Below are positions 1 through 8,358 of a DNA stretch of 64,000 nt, piece by piece. Every line of letters starts with the position of its first letter. Within the stretch, counting starts at the first letter, position 1. A program made the position numbers and the translations under genes. Source of the DNA: Avoscillospira_A sp052117125 (lineage in GTDB: Bacteria > Bacillota > Clostridia > Oscillospirales > Oscillospiraceae); NCBI RefSeq assembly GCF_052117125.1, contig NZ_JBQKJT010000010.1, positions 91,867 through 155,866 of the forward strand, written 5' to 3'. Below the pieces are notes generated by a model. It was given only the letters and a program-made list of their open reading frames with translations, was not told the origin of the DNA and made no database searches.

Positions 1-1
1 A

Positions 2-538
2 AAAACAGCTGCCCTGAACCCGTCTGGGCCAACAGACGGAGGGCAACTGCCTGCAATTAGCACAGACAGTATAGCAGGGACAGCAGAAAAAATCAATGTA
101 TCTACGGGAAAAACCAGTCAAGAATTGGATTTTATGCAGAAACTACAGCAATTACAAAATCCCAACTATCTGCCCATGGTGGAGATCGGAGAATTGATGG
201 AACAAGTTTTTACAGGAACTCCAGCCATCATTGACGATCTGCTGTTCCAGGGGACATACATCCTGGCTGGTGCGCCAAAGATTGGGAAGTCTTTTTTAGT
301 GGCTCAAATCGCCTATCATGTCAGCACCGGTCAATCCTTTTGGGGGCATTCGATTCATCCGGGGCCGGTATTGTATCTGGCCCTGGAAGACCAATACCGG
401 CGGATTCAGGAGCGCATGGCTCGGATGTTTGGCGTAGAGTATCAGGGGAATCTTCTGATTTCTGTTTCTGCCAAGCGGATCGGTCTGGGATTGGATGGAC
501 AAATGGAGTATTTTCTGGAGCTGTACCCAAAAGCCAGA
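2..538 (+). pseudogene. RepA-like AAA_25 ATPase, fragment
   Basis: The reading frame is open from base 2, so the gene starts left of the window. The Walker A motif GAPKIGKS lies at about 269-292, and a hydrophobic strand LYLALED at about 370-390 fits Walker B. This is the pattern of RepA/RecA-like AAA_25 replicative ATPases found next to relaxases on plasmids and integrative elements. After the residues YFLELYPKA (about 510-537) the frame is lost and a relaxase continues in another frame, so the C-terminal half has been deleted. A TTG at 125 is a possible internal start but no ribosome binding site supports it. It is probably non-functional. The family assignment is good; the exact subfamily is uncertain. 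Confidence 0.7.
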
Positions 539-1314
539 CTTATGCGCAGAACGGTGAGAAGGTCACCAGCGGCCCGGAGAAGACCATGTATGTTACAACC
601 TTACATTGCCGTCGTGACCATGCCTATGAGGATATGCAGTATGTCAAGCGGCACTTCAACAAGACCGGCGGGAACTTGGCCTACCACTGTGTTCAGAGCT
701 TCAAGACCGGTGAAGTGTCCCCGGAGCTGTGCCACCAGTTGGGCGTGGAATTGGCCAAAAGAATGTGGGGTGACCGGTTTCAAGTACTGATCGCCACCCA
801 TTTCAATACCGGTACTTACCATAATCATCTGGTCATCAACTCGGTAAGCTACAAGGACGGCCAGAAGTTCAACTGCGATAAGCGGGCATTTTACCGCATG
901 CGGGAGATCTCTGATGCACTGTGCCAGGAGCACAATCTGACAGTCATTGAGTATCCCAAAGGCAAAACGGCCCGCAGTCTCTACTTTGCCGAAAAACAGG
1001 GCGAGCCGACCCGATATAACCTCATGCGGCAGACCATCGACGAGTGCATTGGTGTCAGCAGCGACTTTGACTATTTTCTCAAAAGTCTCATCCGTCGGGG
1101 CTATGTGCTGGACTGTGCGCCCAACCGAAAATGTCCCACCATCCAGGCCATCGGCAGCAAGAAACCCGTGCGGCTGTATCATTTGGGCGAAGGGTACTCC
1201 GTACCTGAAATTCAAAAGCGCATTCACAAGCTGGCATTGGGAATCCGATACAGCAGAGAACGCGAGGATGAGAGCGTTGAACCCGGAAACAGTTCCTATT
1301 CTCTTAGCCAGTGA
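529..1314 (+). pseudogene. relaxase/mobilisation nuclease, N-terminally deleted
   Basis: This reads as the body of a MobP/VirD2-type relaxase (PF03432). It contains NLAYHCVQSF and the metal-binding histidine motif HFNTGTYHNHLVIN at about 797-838, and it ends with a TGA at 1312-1314. Family members carry a catalytic tyrosine in an N-terminal stretch of roughly 60 residues. Here that stretch is replaced at about 529-540 by the AAA_25 ATPase fragment in another frame. The protein is therefore headless and has no start codon of its own with a ribosome binding site. The junction suggests a deletion between an ATPase gene and a downstream relaxase gene in the same element. Confidence 0.75.
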
Positions 1315-1395
1315 TTGATCTGCTGTAATCTGGTCCTAACGGTGTATAACTTTTAACGAGATAGAGGAAACTGTTGGAAAGGAGATGATGGCCCA

Positions 1396-1656
1396 TTGCA
1401 CATGCACGTACAAAAAGAGCGTAAACTTGTCGAGCTGTGGCTGACCCGAACAGAAAAAAATGACGCAGCTTTTCAGGAAACATTGAAACCCATTTATCAG
1501 CAATACAAGGCGCAGAACTATCTGATCGCGGTTTTTTTATCTGGAGAATCGGATCTATACCAGCAAACCCGAGATCTGCTGCTCTATAATCGCCGCCGTC
1601 TGGCGGAGCAGGAAGTCCAGGCCCGGAAAGATACCGCCGCGTCTATGCCCACATAG
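1396..1656 (+). CDS. small conserved-type element protein, unknown function
   Basis: This is an 86-residue charged, mostly helical-looking protein that I do not recognise. An AAAGGAG at about 1378-1384 is 11 bases before the TTG at 1396 and 17 before an ATG at 1402, so the TTG start is preferred. An upstream ATG at 1385 is in a frame that closes quickly. It has no cysteines, signal peptide or membrane segment. It follows the relaxase fragment and is followed by a terminator, so it is probably the last gene of the mobilisation block of the spoVT-inserted element. Confidence 0.55.
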   Translation: MHMHVQKERKLVELWLTRTEKNDAAFQETLKPIYQQYKAQNYLIAVFLSGESDLYQQTRDLLLYNRRRLAEQEVQARKDTAASMPT

Positions 1657-1668
1657 TACTCGGGAGAA

Positions 1669-1706
1669 CCCGTCGTAGAGTCTTTCAATTCTACGGCGGG
1701 TTTTGT
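1669..1706 (+). terminator. rho-independent terminator
   Basis: Arms CCCGTCGTAGA (1669-1679) and TCTACGGCGGG (1690-1700) form an 11-bp stem followed by TTTTGTATTATTT. It closes the relaxase/small-ORF block. The rest of 1707-2056 is AT-rich with no gene that I can support. Confidence 0.8.
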
Positions 1707-2056
1707 ATTATTTGGCAGACTTAAAATAGCAGAAAATACTGTGAAATTAAGACTTATTAGATTCAAATGAGCGCAAATTCTCTCCTGTTTTACTTCTCTC
1801 AGAAGATTTTTTGAGTAGACAATCTCCTTGAGCGACTTATAATTTCTCCCAGCAGGGCCAATGTGTACCATATGCAGCGCAGCGTTTTGCCTCCGTTGTG
1901 CAATCTGGGAATGCCTTTAAGCAGAGATTACAGGTACACGTTCATGTAACTTCGTAGCAATGGATTTAATTGGTAATTTTCAGGTTTATATATCATAAAA
2001 TTTTAAAGGCCTATTTGGAACTATTTACAAAATTCAAAAACTTATTCTGGGTTCCC

Positions 2057-2085
2057 TTGACATTGTTGTGTAATTGCTTAATAAT
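2057..2085 (+). promoter_or_regulatory. sigma-A promoter of the sugar-acid operon
   Basis: TTGACA at 2057-2062, a 17-base spacer, then AATAAT at 2080-2085. The leader between here and the ATG at 2141 contains TTGCAAGCG at 2111-2119, which resembles TTGCAAAGCG in front of the downstream gntR gene. That is a weak candidate for the shared GntR operator. Confidence 0.7.
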
Positions 2086-2140
2086 TCAGTTAGCGAACAA
2101 CTCAATAACATTGCAAGCGAATAGTTGAAGGAGGAGAAAC

Positions 2141-3340
2141 ATGAAGATTACAGAAATCGAAGTATTCCGTCTACCCACAGCCAACAGTAAACAGAACAGC
2201 CCCATTGGCTGCCGCATCCACACAGATGCAGGCATTTGTGGCGACGGTGAAGCCGGTATGGCATACGGCGTGGGTGGCAGCGCAGCCTTTGGCATGGTCT
2301 GTGACTTGGCCGAACTGATCGTGGGTATGGACCCGTTACAGACAGAACTCATTTGGGAAACCATGTACAAAAAGACGTTCTGGGGGCAGAATGGTGGTCC
2401 GGTGGTATTTTCCGGTATTGCCGCCATTGATGTGGCTCTGTGGGACATCAAAGGCAAGTATTTTAAAGTCCCGGTTTACCAACTCCTGGGTGGAAAAGTT
2501 CGTGACAAACTCCGCACCTATGCCAGCCAGCTGCAATTTGGCTGGGGCCAGACCGGTGTCAGTGAACATCTCTGGGCGGTAACACCGGAAGATTACGCCC
2601 ATAACGTTAAGCTGGCCATTGACGAAGGGTTTGACGCCATCAAAATTGACTTTTTTGATCGCGATGAAGAGGGTAAACCCTTAAACTGGCTGGATACCAC
2701 CGGTCTCCTGACGCCCAAGCAGCTGCACATGGTGGAGGCCCGTATGAAAGCCGCACGGGAAGCCGCTGGCGATGATGTGGACATTATCATGGAGAACCAC
2801 TCCTACCCGGATGCACTGGGTGCTGTACAGTTGGCACGTCTGGCGGAAAAATACGGTATCATGGCCTTTGAAGAGCCGAATACTCCCACCACGCAGACAG
2901 TGGAGTATATTACCAAATACACTTCGGTGCCCATTGCCAATGGTGAACGGTTGTTCTCCCGCTGGCAGTACGCCGAGTACTTTAAGAAAAATCTGTTGCA
3001 GCTGGCGCAGCCGGATATTGGCAACTGCGGCGGTATCTCCGAAGTGAAGAAAATCTGCGATATGGCCCATGCCTATGATGTGGGCATCCAGGTTCATGTG
3101 GCCGGAAGTCCCTTGGCCACCAATGCCGCACTGCATGTGGAGTGCTCCATTCCCAATTTTATCATTCATGAGCATCACACCTGCAACCGCATGGATACCT
3201 GCCTGGGACTGACAAAATACAATTTGCAGCCGGAAAACGGTTTCTTTACAGTACCCGATCTGCCGGGCATCGGCAATGAATTTTTGCAGGAGGCTATTGA
3301 TCGGGCAACGTTGTACAAGGTTGTGAAGGCGGCAAACTGA
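2141..3340 (+). CDS. mandelate racemase/muconate lactonizing enzyme family protein (sugar-acid dehydratase-like)
   Basis: A 399-residue enolase-superfamily enzyme with an N-terminal capping domain (about 1-125) and a TIM-barrel domain. The barrel shows the divalent-metal ligand pattern: E218 with H220 in IIMENHSYPDA, E244/E245 in AFEEPN and E269 in ANGERLFSRW. H319 in QVHVAGSP is the likely general acid/base. The E-x-H, GER and HV(A/C)G pattern is closest to the galactonate dehydratase-type branch, which removes water from an aldonic acid to give a 2-keto-3-deoxy acid. The substrate is not decidable here. An AAGGAGGAG ribosome binding site precedes the ATG. It is first in an operon with a permease and a paralogue. 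Confidence 0.85.
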   Translation: MKITEIEVFRLPTANSKQNSPIGCRIHTDAGICGDGEAGMAYGVGGSAAFGMVCDLAELIVGMDPLQTELIWETMYKKTFWGQNGGPVVFSGIAAIDVALWDIKGKYFKVPVYQLLGGKVRDKLRTYASQLQFGWGQTGVSEHLWAVTPEDYAHNVKLAIDEGFDAIKIDFFDRDEEGKPLNWLDTTGLLTPKQLHMVEARMKAAREAAGDDVDIIMENHSYPDALGAVQLARLAEKYGIMAFEEPNTPTTQTVEYITKYTSVPIANGERLFSRWQYAEYFKKNLLQLAQPDIGNCGGISEVKKICDMAHAYDVGIQVHVAGSPLATNAALHVECSIPNFIIHEHHTCNRMDTCLGLTKYNLQPENGFFTVPDLPGIGNEFLQEAIDRATLYKVVKAAN

Positions 3341-3379
3341 CAACCGTAAAACTACAATGAGAAATGAGGGAGCATCCAT

Positions 3380-4792
3380 ATGGCAATTAAGGTTATCCGA
3401 GAAAAAGAACCCGGTCCCGGTACGCTGGGAAAGCCTGAGCTGTATGCGCTGGCCATTGGCCAGGTCATCGGCGCCGGCGTTATCACATTGATCGTTCCCG
3501 CAATTAAGATGACGGGCTACTCCGCCTGGCTGGCATATCTGGTAGCCATCATCATGGGCTTTATCATGATTTTGCCCAATGTCTTTGTGTCCTCTACTGT
3601 TCGTATGGCTGGCGGCAACTACTCCATGCTCTGCGGCATGGCAGGCCCCAATGTGGCCGGTGTGTTCGCGTTTATGTACTTGACGCAGTGCTTGAGTTTG
3701 AGCCTGTTTGGTGCATCGGCCGCTGCGTATTTGGGTGATATCATCCCTGCCCTCAGCGGCTCCGGTGCTCGGCTGGTTGTAGGTGCCGTTCTTTTGACGT
3801 TCTTCTATGTAGTCAACCTGATGGGTGTAGACATCATGGCAAAGGCCCAAAAGATGATGACCTGGCTGCTGATCGCTGCACTGATCCTGTTTGCCATTGT
3901 GGGTATTGCCAAAATGCAGCTGCCCATTTTTGACTTCAGCGATCCCAATTTCCTGGTCAATGGTTGGGGCATTACCTTCACCGACGGCCAGATCAGCGGC
4001 GGCTTCACTGGTGCCATTCTCCTGTTCGTCTATTCCACCCAGGGCTATTACATGACGACCTCCTACGGACGTGACGCCAAAAACGCTCGCCGGGATATCC
4101 CCATCGTTCTGCTGATGGCGGTTCCCACCCTGATTGTCCTCTATGTTGGTGTGGCCATGGCCGGTGTGGGTGTCATGAGCCTGGAGGAGTATGGCGATTC
4201 CACCACATTGGTCTTTGCGGCCCAGCGGATTTTCCCGACAGCGCTGTTTTATATCTTCATCATCGGCGGCCCCATTATGGCTCTGCTGTCTACTCTGAAC
4301 TCCAGCTTTGCCTATAATGCGATCAACATTGGCCAGTCCTGCGATGATGGATGGCTGCCCGCAGCGTTCGGCAAGAAGAACAAGAACCATGCCCGCGTCT
4401 GGATTTTGACCTTTATGTATATCGCTGGTATGATTCCCATTGTGTTCGGCCTGTCTATTACGGTTATCACCAATATGACCCAGCTGTTCACGTCCTGCTT
4501 TGCTCTGCTGAACTTCCTGGCATTTATCAAACTGCCCAAGCTGTATCCCGAGGCTTGGAAACAGTCCCGGTTCCATATTCCCAACGGCGCCTATTACGCT
4601 ATTTGCGTGATTTCCCTGCTGGGCTTCATCGTGGTGCTGTGGAAATCCTGCCTGTCCATGAGCCCCCTGCTGGCTGTGCTGAATGTAGCTGCCATCGTGG
4701 TGCTGAGCGTAATCGGCATTGTTCGCGGTAAAACCGGCAATGTTGCCATCAAGACATCCCTGTGGGCTGCTACAGGAGAAAATGAAGGGTAA
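3380..4792 (+). CDS. APC-superfamily permease
   Basis: A 470-residue polytopic membrane protein with about 12 hydrophobic segments. The first helix region carries GQVIGAGVITL, the glycine-rich unwound helix typical of amino acid/polyamine/organocation transporters. It lies between two sugar-acid dehydratase-like genes, with a ribosome binding site (GAGGGAG) 40 bases after the first. The likely role is uptake of the operon's substrate or of an amino acid conjugate. Sugar acids are more often carried by other families (TRAP, GntP, MFS), so an amino-linked or unusual acid substrate is possible. Substrate unknown. Confidence 0.85.
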   Translation: MAIKVIREKEPGPGTLGKPELYALAIGQVIGAGVITLIVPAIKMTGYSAWLAYLVAIIMGFIMILPNVFVSSTVRMAGGNYSMLCGMAGPNVAGVFAFMYLTQCLSLSLFGASAAAYLGDIIPALSGSGARLVVGAVLLTFFYVVNLMGVDIMAKAQKMMTWLLIAALILFAIVGIAKMQLPIFDFSDPNFLVNGWGITFTDGQISGGFTGAILLFVYSTQGYYMTTSYGRDAKNARRDIPIVLLMAVPTLIVLYVGVAMAGVGVMSLEEYGDSTTLVFAAQRIFPTALFYIFIIGGPIMALLSTLNSSFAYNAINIGQSCDDGWLPAAFGKKNKNHARVWILTFMYIAGMIPIVFGLSITVITNMTQLFTSCFALLNFLAFIKLPKLYPEAWKQSRFHIPNGAYYAICVISLLGFIVVLWKSCLSMSPLLAVLNVAAIVVLSVIGIVRGKTGNVAIKTSLWAATGENEG

Positions 4793-4799
4793 AACCGTA

Positions 4800-4834
4800 C
4801 CATGGATATCGCCCGTATGGGGCGATATCCATGG
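4800..4834 (+). promoter_or_regulatory. 15-bp perfect hairpin in the operon, before the second dehydratase-like gene
   Basis: CCATGGATATCGCCC (4800-4814), a five-base loop, then the exact complement (4820-4834). No T-run follows, so it is not a standard terminator. It begins 8 bases after the permease stop and ends about 10 bases before the AAAGGAG of the next gene. It probably stabilises mRNA ends or tunes translation or readthrough. Confidence 0.7.
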
Positions 4835-4859
4835 AGAAAATTGAAAGGAGATATCTCTT

Positions 4860-6062
4860 ATGAAAATCACAAGTGTGGAGTGCTACCTGGATGATTTTAT
4901 CACCGTAAAGGTTAACACAGACGAGGGAATCAGCGGCTTTGGTGAAGCCGGCTTGGCCTACGGCAACTGCTGGGAAGCTGCGTTCGGTCAGTGCCAGGAT
5001 TTTGCAAAGCTGGTCATCGGTATGGACCCCTTCAATACGGAGGAGATCTGGGAGCACCTGCACCGGCATACCTTCTGGGGCATGGGCGGCGGCGTTGTCA
5101 TCACCTCCGCCATGGCGGCCATTGACACGGCCTGCTGGGATATCAAGGGCAAAGCGTTGGGCGTACCTGTCTACAAGCTCATCGGCGGCAAGACCAATCA
5201 GAAACTCCGGGCTTATGCCTCCCAGCTGCAATTCGGCTGGAGCGATCTCATCGGCAAAAACAACAACGAGGGCCTGGGTCTGCTGTATGATCCCAAGGAC
5301 TACTTCGAGGTAACTAAAAACGCCATCCGCGATGGCTATGACGCCATTAAGGTGGACCCGGTCTTTGCTCCCACAGATCCCTCTGTACCGCTGCCGTACA
5401 TCTGGGGCAACCAAGGAACCCATGTCCGCGGCTGCTACCGCTACCATGATTTGCAGCGCTCCGTGGAGCGCATCGCCGCCTGCCGCGAAGCCGGTGGTCC
5501 GGATCTGGACATCATTGTGGAGATTCACTCCCTGCTGGATGCCAATACGGCTGCTGAGTTGGGCAAGGCGCTGGAACCCTACCACATTATGTATTTTGAA
5601 GAGCCCACCAGCCCCGAGAACGCCAGCAACTTCCGCCATATCAAAGAGAAGTGCAATCTTCCTTTGGCCACCGGTGAGCGCAGCTACACCCGTTGGGGCT
5701 TCCGTCAGTTCTTTGAGGACCGCACCCTGTCTGTGATTCAGCCGGACCTCTGCAACACCGGCGGTATCACGGAGACGAAGAAAATCTGCGATATGGCTCA
5801 GGTCTATGATATGGGCGTACAGATTCATGTCTGCGGCGGCCCCATCGCCACCGCTGCGGCCTTGCAGGTGGAGGCGGCCATTCCCAACTTTACCATCCAT
5901 GAGGAGCATAATGCCAACCTGCTGAACAAGTTCAAGAGAGCCGGTAAGTATTACTACGCTCCGGTCAATGGTGCCTATGAGATTCCCGATCTGCCCGGCA
6001 TCGGTCAGGAGATGAGCGAGGAAGTCCTGGCCAATGCCCGCAAGAAAGTTGTCATTGAATAA
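4860..6062 (+). CDS. mandelate racemase/muconate lactonizing enzyme family protein, second paralogue
   Basis: A 400-residue paralogue of the enzyme at 2141-3340, sharing GFGEAGLAYG-like, YASQLQFGW and DLPGIG segments. Metal ligands read as E221 with H223 (IIVEIHSLLDA), E247/E248 (YFEEPTSP) and E273 (ATGERSYTRW). H323 in QIHVCGGP is the probable acid/base. It has a longer loop around residues 165-190 than its partner, in the region that shapes the substrate pocket. Two diverged copies around one permease suggest two stereoisomers or two steps on related acids. An AAAGGAG lies 9 bases before the ATG. Confidence 0.85.
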   Translation: MKITSVECYLDDFITVKVNTDEGISGFGEAGLAYGNCWEAAFGQCQDFAKLVIGMDPFNTEEIWEHLHRHTFWGMGGGVVITSAMAAIDTACWDIKGKALGVPVYKLIGGKTNQKLRAYASQLQFGWSDLIGKNNNEGLGLLYDPKDYFEVTKNAIRDGYDAIKVDPVFAPTDPSVPLPYIWGNQGTHVRGCYRYHDLQRSVERIAACREAGGPDLDIIVEIHSLLDANTAAELGKALEPYHIMYFEEPTSPENASNFRHIKEKCNLPLATGERSYTRWGFRQFFEDRTLSVIQPDLCNTGGITETKKICDMAQVYDMGVQIHVCGGPIATAAALQVEAAIPNFTIHEEHNANLLNKFKRAGKYYYAPVNGAYEIPDLPGIGQEMSEEVLANARKKVVIE

Positions 6063-6102
6063 AGTTTATCGTTGAACTCCTCTTTCTTCATACACTCCCA
6101 TA

Positions 6103-6198
6103 GCAAAAGCGGCAGCTTCTTTGCGGCATGTCCACAGAGAAACTGCCGCTTTGCAACTGTTTTCTCAGTGGAGAAAGCAGTTGCAAAGCGGTGGTTTT
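6103..6198 (+). promoter_or_regulatory. overlapping inverted repeats with two alternative pairings before gntR
   Basis: A central segment (about 6137-6166) can pair downstream in a stem of 21 bp or more: arms 6146-6166 and 6171-6191 with one G-U and an AGTG loop, extendable to about 6140/6197. It can also pair upstream with 6103-6120, with one bulge and one mismatch. The two hairpins are mutually exclusive. The 3' arm runs into GGTTTTC and contains the -35 box of the gntR promoter. It may terminate the dehydratase operon, form a switch, or serve as an operator. Confidence 0.6.
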
Positions 6199-6208
6199 CG
6201 ACTATAAT
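6181..6208 (+). promoter_or_regulatory. gntR promoter
   Basis: TTGCAA at 6181-6186, a 16-base spacer, TATAAT at 6203-6208. The -35 lies inside the 3' arm of the long palindrome, so a protein bound to the palindrome would compete with RNA polymerase. This fits autoregulation. Confidence 0.6.
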
Positions 6209-6292
6209 AAAATATGGATGCGTTCCGCCTGCTCAGGGCGGAGAATATCGAGAGAGCATTGTTTGGTGACACAGAGAGGGAATCAAAGTAGT

Positions 6293-7048
6293 ATGGAACA
6301 AAGAAGCAGAAAAAAAATCAGCCGTGTATCAATTGTGGATCAGGTATGTGCATCCATCAAACAAGATATTGCCGATGGTACCTGGAAAGAGGGCAGCAAG
6401 CTCCCGTCGGAAGCAGAATTTGCAGAACTGTTCGGTGTCAACCGGCTCAGTGTTCGCATGGCTTTACAGAAACTCAGCACGCTGGGAATTATTGAGACCC
6501 GAGTAGGAGAAGGCTCCTATGTCAAACGCTTTTCGTTGCGGCCCGTACTCAGTGAGGTCGCTGTATTTTACGAGGGGGAAGAGCGGTATGAGGAGGTACG
6601 CCAGCTGAGATTTCTGCTGGAAAGTGAGTGTATGCGCCTTGCACTGCAGAAGGCCACCGACGAGGAGCGAGAACAGTTGAGACAAGCGCTGCAGTATTAT
6701 TATGAGATGGCTGCGGAATTCCACAAGGACATCCATGATGAAACTCGGCTGGACCAGGTGGTAGACGCCGATTTTCAGTTCCACTATCAGGTAATTCGTA
6801 TGAGCCACAATCGCTTGTATCGGGATATTTATCAAATGGTACAGGTGCTGATCCGTGAACATATCAAGCGGCTGCTGAGTCGCCGTACACAAGCGCGAGA
6901 AGAACAGGGCCTGCCCCAGAATTTGATTAACGAGACCCATGAAGAAATCTACCGTGCCATACGGGATTCCAATGCCAATGTTGTAGAACGGCTTTGTGCT
7001 GAAATGTTGGGCATCATTCCGGTGCCGGGTATGGATATATTTGATTAA
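6293..7048 (+). CDS. GntR/FadR-family transcriptional regulator
   Basis: A 251-residue regulator. The N-terminal winged helix (about 10-75) contains LPSEAEFAELFGVNRLSVRMALQKL and the wing GIIETRVGEGSYV. A C-terminal all-helical FCD ligand-binding domain (about 90-245) follows. The ATG at 6293 is chosen because AGAGGG lies just upstream and the GntR domain starts soon after. The frame is open further upstream, but that part encodes the palindrome rather than protein. FCD regulators commonly sense sugar acids or organic acids and control dehydratase operons, so it most likely controls the operon ending just before it. It has its own promoter. Confidence 0.85.
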   Translation: MEQRSRKKISRVSIVDQVCASIKQDIADGTWKEGSKLPSEAEFAELFGVNRLSVRMALQKLSTLGIIETRVGEGSYVKRFSLRPVLSEVAVFYEGEERYEEVRQLRFLLESECMRLALQKATDEEREQLRQALQYYYEMAAEFHKDIHDETRLDQVVDADFQFHYQVIRMSHNRLYRDIYQMVQVLIREHIKRLLSRRTQAREEQGLPQNLINETHEEIYRAIRDSNANVVERLCAEMLGIIPVPGMDIFD

Positions 7049-7165
7049 GCTGGAATAGGCATTGCAATTACACGTTCTGCTATCCGGAAAGGTCAAGGTC
7101 ATATATCGAGAGCTTTGGGAATATTATTGGGGAAAAGTTTTAGATTGACTTCTTGAGAATAACGC

Positions 7166-7216
7166 AAAGAGCAAGATTGGGAACCCCTTGGGGCTTCAAA
7201 TCTTGCTCTTTTTATC
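7166..7216 (+). terminator. rho-independent terminator after gntR
   Basis: AAAGAGCAAGATT (7166-7178) pairs with AATCTTGCTCTTT (7199-7211), followed by TTTATC. There is a small inner hairpin in the loop. Confidence 0.8.
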
Positions 7217-7251
7217 TCATTGGGCAAAAAGCCCTATGCTTTATTTTACAC

Positions 7252-7280
7252 TTGCATTTTTTTCAATACAGAGTTACAAT
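7252..7280 (+). promoter_or_regulatory. promoter of the rhuM-recombinase pair
   Basis: TTGCAT at 7252-7257, a 17-base spacer, TACAAT at 7275-7280. It is about 50 bases before the ATG at 7333, which is preceded by AGGGAGG. Confidence 0.65.
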
Positions 7281-7332
7281 GTTATCTGTAATTATTATAT
7301 AGTTTTATTCTTCTATTGGTAGGGAGGTATTT

Positions 7333-8358
7333 ATGGAATCCGTTCCTATGCAGCAGGGCGAAATCCTGCTCTATAACAACAACGGTGAAAAAGAGTTTGT
7401 CAGTGTGGTGTTTCGGGAGGAAACATTCTGGCTCACGCAAAGCGGAATGGCAGAGTTATTTGACTGCACAACAGACAATATCTCTCTGCACCTAAAAAAT
7501 ATCTATGCGGAGGAGGAGCTAACGCCGGAAGCAACTACCGAGAAATTCTCGGTGGTTCGTCAGGAAGGTTCCCGACAGGTTCGCCGCACCTTGGAGCACT
7601 ACAATCTGGATGCCATTATTGCTGTAGGATACCGTGTGAACTCCAAAAAGGCCACCCGCTTCCGTCAGTGGGCCACAAAAACGCTGAAAGAGTACATCAC
7701 CAAGGGCTTCGTCCTCAATGATGATATGCTGAAAAACGGCAAGCCCTTCGGCCGGGACTACTTCGACGAGCTGTTAGAGCGCATCCGGGAAATTCGGGCC
7801 AGCGAGCGCCGGGCCTACCAGAAGATTGCCGACGTGTTTGAACAGTGCAGCTACGACTACGACAAAAACAGTGACACCACAAAGGCATTCTATGCCTTTG
7901 TGCAGAACAAGCTCCACTTTGCCGTCACCGGCAAGACGGCGGCGGAACTGATTGCGGAACGGGCCACCCTGGACAGCCCCACCATGGGCCTGACCACCTG
8001 GAGGGGTGCGCCGGGCGGAAAAATTCTGAAAAGCGACACCCTGGTGGCTAAAAATTACCTCAACGAGAAAGAGCTTTCCCGGCTCAATCGGCTGGTGACC
8101 ATGTTTATCGACTACGCCGAGCTCATGGCCGAGGATGAGCAGCTCATGAGCATGCAGGACTGGCTAGACGAGACGGACCGTTTTTTGACCAACAACCGTC
8201 GAAAGGTGCTGGAGGGCAAAGGCCATGTCTCCCGAGAAGCAGCAGTAAAAAAGGTTAGCGACATCTACGCGGAATTCCGCAAAAAACAGGATGCAGACTA
8301 CGTCTCCGAGTTTGACCGTGCCATGGAGCACTATCTGAAAGGCGGTGGGAATCCGTGA
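7333..8358 (+). CDS. rhuM: RhuM-family protein
   Basis: A 341-residue protein of the RhuM (virulence protein) family. It has the conserved start (ILLYNNNGEKEFVSVVF, then FWLTQSGMAELFDCT, a helix-turn-helix-like segment), the RQVRRTLEHYNLDAIIAVGYRVNS motif and KATRFRQWATKTLKEYI. RhuM genes are common on pathogenicity islands and integrative elements; their biochemical role is not settled. The 3' end overlaps the recombinase start by four bases (GTGA), so the two are translationally coupled. That points to a role connected with the element, for example control of recombination or stability, though this is inference. Confidence 0.85.
   Translation: MESVPMQQGEILLYNNNGEKEFVSVVFREETFWLTQSGMAELFDCTTDNISLHLKNIYAEEELTPEATTEKFSVVRQEGSRQVRRTLEHYNLDAIIAVGYRVNSKKATRFRQWATKTLKEYITKGFVLNDDMLKNGKPFGRDYFDELLERIREIRASERRAYQKIADVFEQCSYDYDKNSDTTKAFYAFVQNKLHFAVTGKTAAELIAERATLDSPTMGLTTWRGAPGGKILKSDTLVAKNYLNEKELSRLNRLVTMFIDYAELMAEDEQLMSMQDWLDETDRFLTNNRRKVLEGKGHVSREAAVKKVSDIYAEFRKKQDADYVSEFDRAMEHYLKGGGNP

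Noticed and set aside
6128..6292. N-terminal extension of GntR from an upstream start
   Set aside because: The stretch forms the long palindrome and promoter, has no ribosome binding site and no family sequence.
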